Of a stretch of 25,810 bases of DNA, positions 1 to 8,000 are shown piece after piece. Each line of letters starts with the position of its first letter. The stretch's first letter is position 1. Made by a program: the position numbers and the translations under genes. The DNA comes from Oscillospiraceae bacterium (GTDB taxonomy: Bacteria; Bacillota; Clostridia; Oscillospirales; Oscillospiraceae). The notes beneath the pieces are model-generated. The model saw only the letters and a list, made by a program, of their open reading frames with translations, made no database searches and was not told the DNA's origin. The stretch is from the NCBI GenBank assembly GCA_021205585.1, contig JAJPXI010000006.1:1-25810 (forward strand). The letters are read 5' to 3'.

Positions 1-8
1 TTTCCAGC

Positions 9-17
9 GGGGGGGGG
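9..17 (+). repeat. Poly-G tract (9 G) before giant gene G1
   Basis: A run of nine G lies between TTTCCAGC and TACCACTATG. Read in the frame of the G1 ORF, the sequence from base 1 is open and encodes F-P-A-G-G-G-T-T-M, matching the leader of the G3 paralog. The upstream start codon would lie outside the window. Bases 1-55 are identical to 11674-11728 before and inside G3. By homology, nine G is the in-frame length. It is probably a slippage-prone contingency tract, which is inference. Confidence 0.75.
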
Positions 18-24
18 TACCACT

Positions 25-3000
25 ATGGCTCACGGGAGTAAAACGGACACCGCCCGGAACATCCAACTCTACCGGGCCGCCCTGCCCCGGATGCGGGGGA
101 AGGTGATGAGCGTGCTGGGGATGCTGGTCATCTCGGCGGTGCTGCTGGCGGGGACCACCTATGCCTGGGTCACCCTGTCCACCGCGCCGGAGGTCACGGG
201 GGTCACCACCTCCCTGTCGGCCAACGGTGCGCTGGAGATCGCCCTGTCGGACGCTGACGGGGAGGAGCCGGATGCAAGCGCCGTGGGGGACTCCTCGGCG
301 AACCAGGAGGTGACGGCGGCCAACCTGACCTGGGGCAACCTGGTAGACCTGTCTGACAGCTCCTACGGGCTGGACAATCTGACCATCTACCCCTCCCGGC
401 TGAACACCTCCTCCCTGCGCACCAGCCCGCTGATGGCGGTGAATTATGGTGCGGACGGCCGGGTGACCACCCTGAACACGATCCTGCGCTATACGATCTG
501 GAGTTCCGATTACAGCCTCTGGCAGCTCTCCAGCAACTATGGCGTGCGGGCCGTGGCGACGGTGGAGACCAGCTCCACAGCCCAGGCGGACCTGGCCACC
601 CTGACCGCCGCCGCCCAGACCCAGCTGGCGCTGGCGGAGGACGCCTACGCGGCGGTGCTCTCCTCCAACAGCGGCTATATGGCCAGCCTGGCGGCGATGA
701 TCGGCGACTACATGGACTACAGGATCAACGGCGGAACCGCCCCCGATTTCGCGGGCTACACCGAGGACATCTACAATATGTATGTGGACCTGTCCGCAGC
801 GGCGGAGCGGCTGGGCGAGGCCTATGCGGCCATTGCGGAGATCTATCAGTACGACCTGTCCGGCGGCATGACCGAGGGCGTGAAAAACTACACGCCCTAC
901 ACCCTCTCCGACCTGCTGGCGAAAAACGAGGCCGAGTGGGAGAAAGAGGGTATCACCCTGACCGGCTGGGACGAGTATCTCGCCCTGCGGGCGACCCTGG
1001 AGGAGAATACGGAACTGGCGCTGGCCCTGCACAACCAGGGGCTGGCCGGAAGCGCCGTGTCTTGGAGCGCCGTGAAGCCCGTGCTGGAGGATCTGTTCCC
1101 ATATGACGATGAAAACACCACCTATACCTACAAAAGCACCTATGGCAACAGGGTTTATCACTGGGGGGACTTTTACGGAGATAATGCAACAGTCGTCATT
1201 ATGTATTTTCTCTGTGCCGATGTGGATCCGGAGGAAACTCTGGAAAAAAATATCGCCTATGTGACGTTAGGCAGCGGTCTGCTGTATGATTTTGAGGAGC
1301 TGATCAGCTACTCCGCGACCACGGACAGGCTGGAGGCGCACTTTACATATAGTATGTTCCCTGGCTGGGATCTGTGGATCCAGATGGTGGTCTCCACCGC
1401 CTCGGCCAACGACTACGCCTCTGACGCCATCGCCGCCGCCCCAACGGACAGCGACGTGGGGAGCGCGTCCACCGCAGCGGAGACCTACGGCATGGCGGTG
1501 GACCTGTGGGTGCGGACCAACGCGGAGGGGAGCTCCTACCTGCTGCTGGACGGCGCGCTGGTCAAGGATGACGACGGCAGCGTGTCCGGCTATGAGGGCT
1601 CCAACCGCATCTGGACGGACTACGACGACGACATGATCTACGGCACCGCCACCACCCAGGGCAGCGGCAGCGGCTATGTGTTCTACTACTCCAGCGCGGA
1701 AGAGCTGACCAACGACTTGAATTTGATCGACGCCATGACCGTGGTGTTCTTCAACACCCAGACCGGAACCAAGCTGGCCACCGCCAGCTTCGACACCAGC
1801 AATTACTATGAAAACAGCGGCGGCCAGGTGACGGTTCCCCTGGTGGTGGACAGCACCGAGAGCAACCAGATCACCGTGACGGAGGACGGCGAGACCACCT
1901 CCACCTATTACATCACCCAGCTGACCCAGAATGAAGCCCTGCCCATTACGGCCCTGCTCTATCTGGACGGCACCCAGGTGAGCAATACAGACTCCTCCGC
2001 GGCGGAAGATTTCACCGGCCAGCTGAATATCCAGTTTGCCAGCTCCGCGACCCTGACCACGGCCGGGAGCACCACCGGCGAGCTGTACACCGACGCGGTT
2101 GGGGTCTCCGCCAGCGCGGAATATACGGTGGACGGTGAAACCGAGGAGACGACGGCGACAGTGACGCTGACCGTCACCAGCAGCGAGACCCCGACCAGCG
2201 TGTCCACAGGGTACTCCCGCCAGATCAACAACGGGGCCCAGGCCCTGAAGCCGGACACGGTGGACTGTACGCTCAGTGAGAGCGCAGAGGGCGAGAGCGT
2301 CTGGACCATGGCGTACACATTTAGCACAGCCGGCACCTACGTCCTGGCCAATGTGACGGTGGACGGGAAGGAATACGAGCTGGAGGAGCCTTTGACCTTT
2401 GAGGTGGAGGGCTTCACCCCGGACGCAGTCTATTGGGACTATGGCTCCTCGACCTACACCGTCCTGACGGCGGACAGCTCCCTCACCGTTCCGGTGACGC
2501 TGAAGTTCGGGGCGGCGTACACCGGAGGGGAGAGCGTGCGCGCGGCCTTCGTCTCCAGCTCCGGCGCCTATGTCTACGCCGCGCTGACCAGCGATGACGA
2601 CGGCCTGACCTGGTCGGGCAGCGCCGCGATCACCGCATCCGGCACCTATACGCTGAAATATTTCTACATCGGCAGCGATGTGTACGACATCCCTGAGTCC
2701 ATGCAGAAGACCCTGACCACCTCCATGGGGCTGCGGGCGGCTGTGCGCCTGACCTGCGAGAACTTTGAGGAGGGGCAGACCAGCATCCTCTTTGAGGACG
2801 GCAAGACCTACACGGTGAACACCTATGTCACGCTGACCAACAACTCCGGCAGCGTGCTCCGGAATGTGGCGGGCAGCGGCGGCCTGGCAGAGGGCAGCAC
2901 CATCAAGCTGCGCTACAGCAAGAGCGGGAGCACCACGGAGTACCTGGAAACCGAGCTGAAATGGGACTCCTCCAGCAGCAGTTATGTAGGCGCATTCTCC

Positions 3001-4830
3001 GTGAGCGAAACGGGGGTTTACAGCTTCAGCGCGGTGACAATCGGCAGCGAGAGCGTCACCTCCAGCACCTCCGCCCCGTCCCTGTCGGTCCACTACGACG
3101 AGGGCAACCCGCCGACGTACGCGGAAAATCTGACCTCGGCCACCCAGACGGTTATCGGCGGGAACGGGAGCTTCGTGGTGAAAATGGCCAACTCCTCCTC
3201 GGCCTGGACCATCAAGGCGGTGGTCAAAGATACGGATATTACAACGGACGACGTGACCTACACCCTGGATGGCACCAAGGGCGCGGTGGACTCCACCGGC
3301 ACGGCGCGGTGGACCTTCGCGGCGGTGGACGACAGCGGCGACGCCCTGGAGGGCAACTTCCAGATGACCGAGCTGCAGATCTACTCCGCCTCGACGGGAG
3401 ATCTCTATATGACCCTGGATGTGTTTGAGGAGGGGATCACGGCCAAGATCGTGACCACCGTGTATATCTCCACCAGCTACGACGGGGAGGAGGTCACAGA
3501 CAGCATCACCCTGACCAGCGGCTACGCGGCCACATCCCTGGCCAGCGTGACGGACGAGACGGAGGAGAGCGGCAATTTCTACGCCGTGGCCGCCCTGGAC
3601 CTGAGCGCGCTGGACGTGAGCCTGACGGACTTTGAGGGCAAGGCTGTGTCCGGCGTGGCAGCCACGTCTCTGGAGTATACCCTGGATACGACCTCCACCG
3701 AAGACTACGGCTACACCATCGTCTACAACGAAACCGACGCGCCAGTGGCGCAAACGCTGGCGGTCACCACAGCGTCCGACGGGAGCTGCACCTTTGAAGA
3801 GGAGGAGATCGGCTTCAACCTGTGGGGCGAGTACACGGCTGTGCTGACCTACACCGTGGACGGCAAGGTGTGCACGGCGGAGCTGGCCCCGGTGGAGTAC
3901 AGCACCGGCACTCTGCCCACCTTCGGAAATGCCAGCGGGACGCTGCCGAACACTGGTCTCAGCACGAAGCAGAGCAATCGATCTGGCGTCACCAATACGC
4001 TGGTCACAGCGAGCGACGAGGAGGAAGTATATGACTTTTTCAGTTACGCGTCGGACTCATCGTCGCTTGAGACAGGGCAGGACACCGACGGCGACGGGGA
4101 TGCAAGCGACTTCATCTGGAACGCCTATTACCTTGCCGCTATACTACCTCAATATAGTAAAAAAGAAAACACTACTCAAAAAGTAATGTGGGATTTCGAC
4201 GGGTGGCAGAAGCCGTCTGGATATGTGCAGATGTACGCCCAGAACATCTACCTCTCCGATGAGGACGCCCCGGCGGTCTGGGTCACGGCGGAGGACGGCG
4301 TGGTGGCAGACGACGGCACCATCGCCAACGGAAATATTCTGTTGGGTTCCACGCTAAGCGAGTACATGACCAGGAATTTCGCCTACACAGAGGCCATCTC
4401 CTCCAGCGGACTGGTCAGCCAGAGCACCCTGAACGGCAAGACCATCCAGGGGATGGGCGTGGGCAGAGTCACCGGGGATGAGGACAGCACGTCCCGGTGG
4501 TATAACGGCACTATCTCAAATAGCACCTTAGGCGCGGACAGGATCATTCTCGGAACATATGAGACGACGACAAAGCCTGTCTATGCTTTGGGTTCTTATG
4601 GAGGGTATGTGACCGGAGAACTTGACACTTCGTATACTGTTTGGAGGTGCGTGACGGAGGATATGATCACCGAAAACACGCTCTATCAAACGGTCATGAC
4701 CGACTACCAGCCCCTGGACATCGAGGAGATCTATGTTCAGTATAACGGCGTGACCTACAAGGTCAGCACGTCCAACGTCCTTGAGATCAACATGTTCTAC
4801 GACGGAATAGACTACGGCGAAGGCGAATAA
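25..4830 (+). CDS. Giant secreted surface protein G1, Ig-like modules, AWVTLS-type export segment (paralog family of four)
   Basis: I do not recognise a named gene. From ATG 25 the protein is 1601 residues, but the real start is probably upstream of the window: the frame is open through the poly-G tract, and the paralog leaders begin about 24 codons earlier. Residues 11-26 are basic, residues 27-43 form one hydrophobic segment, and TYAW is at 45-48, resembling SipW/TasA-type signal peptides (inference). Then come a conserved N-domain (about 60-160), a helical Ala-rich region (about 188-290, with DIYNMYVDL and GEAYAAIAE), a conserved domain around VDLWVRTN (492-499), and beta modules whose signature G-x-Y strands lie near residues 770, 873, 997 and 1268. 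The last 300 residues are divergent and locally AT-rich. There is no C-terminal membrane helix or sortase signal. Likely an exported cell-surface or matrix protein; ligand unknown. A hairpin follows the stop. Confidence 0.85.
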   Translation: MAHGSKTDTARNIQLYRAALPRMRGKVMSVLGMLVISAVLLAGTTYAWVTLSTAPEVTGVTTSLSANGALEIALSDADGEEPDASAVGDSSANQEVTAANLTWGNLVDLSDSSYGLDNLTIYPSRLNTSSLRTSPLMAVNYGADGRVTTLNTILRYTIWSSDYSLWQLSSNYGVRAVATVETSSTAQADLATLTAAAQTQLALAEDAYAAVLSSNSGYMASLAAMIGDYMDYRINGGTAPDFAGYTEDIYNMYVDLSAAAERLGEAYAAIAEIYQYDLSGGMTEGVKNYTPYTLSDLLAKNEAEWEKEGITLTGWDEYLALRATLEENTELALALHNQGLAGSAVSWSAVKPVLEDLFPYDDENTTYTYKSTYGNRVYHWGDFYGDNATVVIMYFLCADVDPEETLEKNIAYVTLGSGLLYDFEELISYSATTDRLEAHFTYSMFPGWDLWIQMVVSTASANDYASDAIAAAPTDSDVGSASTAAETYGMAVDLWVRTNAEGSSYLLLDGALVKDDDGSVSGYEGSNRIWTDYDDDMIYGTATTQGSGSGYVFYYSSAEELTNDLNLIDAMTVVFFNTQTGTKLATASFDTSNYYENSGGQVTVPLVVDSTESNQITVTEDGETTSTYYITQLTQNEALPITALLYLDGTQVSNTDSSAAEDFTGQLNIQFASSATLTTAGSTTGELYTDAVGVSASAEYTVDGETEETTATVTLTVTSSETPTSVSTGYSRQINNGAQALKPDTVDCTLSESAEGESVWTMAYTFSTAGTYVLANVTVDGKEYELEEPLTFEVEGFTPDAVYWDYGSSTYTVLTADSSLTVPVTLKFGAAYTGGESVRAAFVSSSGAYVYAALTSDDDGLTWSGSAAITASGTYTLKYFYIGSDVYDIPESMQKTLTTSMGLRAAVRLTCENFEEGQTSILFEDGKTYTVNTYVTLTNNSGSVLRNVAGSGGLAEGSTIKLRYSKSGSTTEYLETELKWDSSSSSYVGAFSVSETGVYSFSAVTIGSESVTSSTSAPSLSVHYDEGNPPTYAENLTSATQTVIGGNGSFVVKMANSSSAWTIKAVVKDTDITTDDVTYTLDGTKGAVDSTGTARWTFAAVDDSGDALEGNFQMTELQIYSASTGDLYMTLDVFEEGITAKIVTTVYISTSYDGEEVTDSITLTSGYAATSLASVTDETEESGNFYAVAALDLSALDVSLTDFEGKAVSGVAATSLEYTLDTTSTEDYGYTIVYNETDAPVAQTLAVTTASDGSCTFEEEEIGFNLWGEYTAVLTYTVDGKVCTAELAPVEYSTGTLPTFGNASGTLPNTGLSTKQSNRSGVTNTLVTASDEEEVYDFFSYASDSSSLETGQDTDGDGDASDFIWNAYYLAAILPQYSKKENTTQKVMWDFDGWQKPSGYVQMYAQNIYLSDEDAPAVWVTAEDGVVADDGTIANGNILLGSTLSEYMTRNFAYTEAISSSGLVSQSTLNGKTIQGMGVGRVTGDEDSTSRWYNGTISNSTLGADRIILGTYETTTKPVYALGSYGGYVTGELDTSYTVWRCVTEDMITENTLYQTVMTDYQPLDIEEIYVQYNGVTYKVSTSNVLEINMFYDGIDYGEGE
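160..210 (+). repeat. 51-base near-identical repeat encoding the AWVTLS export segment (copy 1 of 4)
   Basis: A block encoding (Y/F)AWVTLS(T)(A/S)PEVTGVTT is nearly identical at DNA level in all four giant genes: 160-210, 5138-5188, 11833-11883 and 20267-20317. Differences are a handful of bases, even though the surrounding protein has diverged strongly. This suggests strong constraint at the export and processing site, or gene conversion between copies. Confidence 0.8.
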
Positions 4831-4838
4831 CCAGAACC

Positions 4839-4866
4839 CCCCCGGGGCGGTCTCCCGCCCCGGGGG
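4839..4866 (+). terminator. GC-rich perfect hairpin after G1, no U-tract
   Basis: Arms CCCCCGGGGCGG (4839-4850) and CCGCCCCGGGGG (4855-4866) form a perfect 12-bp stem with loop TCTC, starting 9 bases after the G1 stop. No T run follows, so it is not a classical rho-independent terminator. It could be a partial terminator or an mRNA 3'-end stabiliser. Similar stems follow G3 and G4. Confidence 0.5.
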
Positions 4867-4894
4867 CGGCAGTGCAACCAGCGCAAACAGAAGG

Positions 4895-4916
4895 GCCCGC
4901 ACCCAAAGGTGCGGGC
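4895..4916 (+). promoter_or_regulatory. Second hairpin, directly upstream of the G2 leader ribosome-binding site
   Basis: GCCCGCACC (4895-4903) pairs perfectly with GGTGCGGGC (4908-4916) around loop CAAA. The 3' arm ends 1-2 bases before the Shine-Dalgarno AGGGAGG (4918-4924). It could protect the mRNA end or limit access to the binding site. No T run follows, so a terminator role is unlikely. Confidence 0.45.
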
Positions 4917-4917
4917 G

Positions 4918-4924
4918 AGGGAGG
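4918..4924 (+). promoter_or_regulatory. Strong ribosome-binding site for the G2 leader start at 4933
   Basis: AGGGAGG lies 8 bases upstream of ATG 4933. This is the best Shine-Dalgarno near G2. It supports translation starting upstream of the poly-G tract, not at ATG 5003, where the only candidate is the G-tract itself. Confidence 0.7.
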
Positions 4925-4932
4925 AAGTCAGG

Positions 4933-5019
4933 ATGAAGAGCAGACGGAAATCGAGAGCGGGCACAGTAAATACCTCAAAATTTCCAGCGGGGGGGTACAA
5001 CGATGGCCCACAGGGATGA
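4933..5019 (+). other. Leader ORF of G2, out of frame with the giant ORF at the present tract length
   Basis: ATG 4933 opens a 28-codon frame, MKSRRKSRAG...SKFPAGG, that runs through the 7-G tract and stops at TGA 5017-5019. The first 21 residues match the G3 leader (MKSKRGLGHG...SKFPAGGG). With 6 or 9 G it would fuse in frame to MAHRDETG of G2. As it stands it overlaps ATG 5003 by 17 bases, so ribosomes stopping at 5019 could restart at 5003 and give leaky expression. The peptide is basic and would form the n-region of the export signal in the ON form. Confidence 0.7.
4989..4995 (+). repeat. Poly-G tract (7 G) before giant gene G2
   Basis: Seven G follow CAAAATTTCCAGC, the same flank as at G3. 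ATG 4933 and ATG 5003 are in different frames. A change to 6 or 9 G joins them. By the rule inferred from the paralogs this is the OFF length. Confidence 0.8.
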
Positions 5020-8000
5020 GACGGGCACCGCCCAAAACATCCAGCTCTACCGGGCCGCCCTGCCCCGGATGCGGGGAAAGGTGGTCAGTGTGCTGGGGCT
5101 GCTGGTGGTCTCAGCGGTGCTGCTGGCGGGGAGTACCTATGCCTGGGTCACCCTGTCCACCTCGCCGGAGGTCACGGGGGTCACCACCTCCCTGTCGGCC
5201 AACGGGGCGCTGGAGATCGCCCTGTCGGACACCGACGGGGCGGAGCCGGAGGAGAGCGCCGTGGGGGACTCCTCCTCGGCCCAGGATGTGACCCTGGCCA
5301 ACCTGACCTGGGGCAACCTGGTGAATCTGTCCGACAGCTCTTACGGGCTGGACAGCCTGACCATCTACCCGGCCCGGCTGAACACCTCCTCCCTGCGCAC
5401 CAGCCCGCTGATGGCGGTGAACTACGGCGCAGACGGCCGGGTGACCACCCTGAACAGCATCCTGCGATATGCGACCTGGGACTCGTTCTACAAATTCTGG
5501 CAGGTCACCGGCGAGTACGGCGTGCGGGCCGTGGCAACGGTGGAGACCACCTCCACCGGGGCGGCGGACCTGGCCACCCTGACCGCCGCCGCCCAGACCA
5601 AGCTGGCCCAGGCGGAGGACGACTACGCGGCGGTGGTCTCCTCCGACAGCGGCTATATGTCCTCCCTGGTGGCCATGGTGGGCGACTACCTGGACTATAA
5701 GTTAAACGGGGGCGACGCCCACGATTACGCAGGGTATACGGAAGACATCTACAATATGTATGTGGACCTGTCCGCCGCGGCGGACACCATGGGCGAGGCC
5801 TATGTGGCGGTGGCGGAGATCTACCAGTACAGCCTTTACGGCGCCGAGGAGGGGGAAAAGCTCTACACGCCCTGGACGCTCAGCGACCTGAAGAGCAAAA
5901 CCGAGGACGAGTGGGCCCAGGAGGGCGTGACCCTGACCGGGTGGGACGACTACCTGACCCTGGTGTCCAGCCTGGAGACCAACACAGCCCGGATGCGCAC
6001 CATTTACAACAGCGCCCTGGCCGGAAACTCCGTGTCCTGGAGCACCCTGTCTCCCCTGCTGGCGGCCCTGTTCCCCTACACAACGGCGAATTATGCCCGC
6101 TCTTCCGGCTCCAGCTACAGCTGGTCTGAGCTGATGTCGGCGTCGGTGGCCATCCTCTTTATCAGTATGGAGGGGGACACAGAGTCGTCCATCAACAGGC
6201 ACACGGCCTATGTCCAGCTGACCGACGGGCTGCTCTACGACTTTGAGGAGCTGCTGAGCTATTCCGTGACCACCAGCAGACTGGAGGCCCATTTTACCTA
6301 TCAAAAGTATTTTTCAGACAAAGACCTGTGGATCACCATGGTGGTGTCCACCACGTCATCCAACGACCTGGTGTCCGACGCCATCGCCGCCGCCCCGGAG
6401 GACACCACCGCGGGGACCGGCTCCACGACCGCGGCGGAGACCTACGGCATGGCGGTGGACCTGTGGGTGCGGACAAACGCGGAGGGGAGCTCCTATCTGC
6501 TGCTGGACGGCGCGGTGGTCAAGGATGACGACGGCAGCGTGACCGGCTATGAGGGCTCCAACCGCATCTGGACGGACTACGACGACAGCATGATCTACGG
6601 CACCGCCACCACCCAGGGCAGCGGCAGCTGCTATGTGTTCTACTATTCCAGCGCGGAAGAGCTGACCAACGATTTGAATCTGCTCAGCGCCATGAAAGTG
6701 GTGTTCTTCAACACCCAGACCGGGACCAAGCTGGCCACCGCCAGCTTCGACACGGGCAATTACTACGAAAACAGCGCCGGCCGGGTGACCGTGCCCCTGG
6801 TGGTGGACCACACGGACGCCAATGTGTACAGTGAGGTGACCGGCACCCAGGAGGTGGAGCAGCTGGACGAGAACGGGGATGTGGTGACGGACGAGAGCGG
6901 CAACCCTGTGATGGAGACCGTCGAGACCCTGAGCTATATGTATTACATCACCGAACTGGCGCAGGACCAGGCCGTCCCAATCACGGCCCTGCTCTATGTG
7001 GACGGGACGAGCGTGGAAAATGGGGACTCCATGGCGGCGTCGGATTTGACCGGATCCCTGAACCTCCAGTTTGCCAGCAGCGCCACTCTGGTGAGCGCCG
7101 GCAGCGAGGACAGCGAGCTGTACAGCGCGTCTGTGAGCCTGAGCGCCGAGGCGGATGTGACCGAGCACACCTGGGGCATGGACGACGACAACCAGACCAC
7201 GGTGGTCACCCTGACTGTGGAGGGCTCCTCTCCCTCCTCCGTCACCGCCGCCTATGGCCGCCAGGTCAACAGCGGAACCCAGGCGCTGAAACAGGAGACG
7301 GTCTCCCTGGTGCGCAGCACGGAGGACGAGAGCGTTTGGACCATGACATACGAATTCCCGTCGGCGGGGACCTATGTGCTCACCCATGTGACCCTGGACG
7401 GCATGGAGTATGAGCTGGAGGAGCCAATCACGGTCACCGTGGCCGGGCTGACCCTGAATTCGGTCAGCTGGGACTACTCCTCCGCCTCCCAGACCGTGCT
7501 CACGGCGGACAGCTCTGTGAAGGTGCCGGTCACGGTGAACTTCGCCTCGGAGTACACCGGGGAGCAGACGGTGCGGGCGGCCTTTGTCAGCAGCAGCGGC
7601 AAATATGTGTATGCCACGCTGACCAGCGAGGACGGCCAGGCCTGGTCGGGCAGCGCCACGATCACGGCGTCCGGCACCTATACGCTGAAATACTTCTATG
7701 TGGGCAGCGACATCTATGACATTCCGGAGACCATGCAGAAAACACTGGTCACCTACATGGGCCTGCACACCACAGTGCGCCTCTCCAGCGCAAGCTTCAA
7801 CGAGGGGACGACCCAGATCACCTATGAGGACGGGGGGAGCTACACCGTGTCCGTGTCCGTCACGCTGACGGACAACGGCGGGAGCGTTCTGCGCAACATC
7901 GCTGGCTCCGGCGGCCTGGCTGAGGGCAGCGCCATCCTCCTGCGCTACGGAAAGACGGGCAGCTCCACCGCGTACCTGGAGACGGCGCTGACCTGGAGCA

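Noticed and set aside
3943..3957. LPNTG motif in G1 (residues 1307-1311), a possible sortase signal
   Set aside because: About 290 residues follow it, with no hydrophobic helix or basic tail. It lies in a variable linker and is absent from G2. Chance match.
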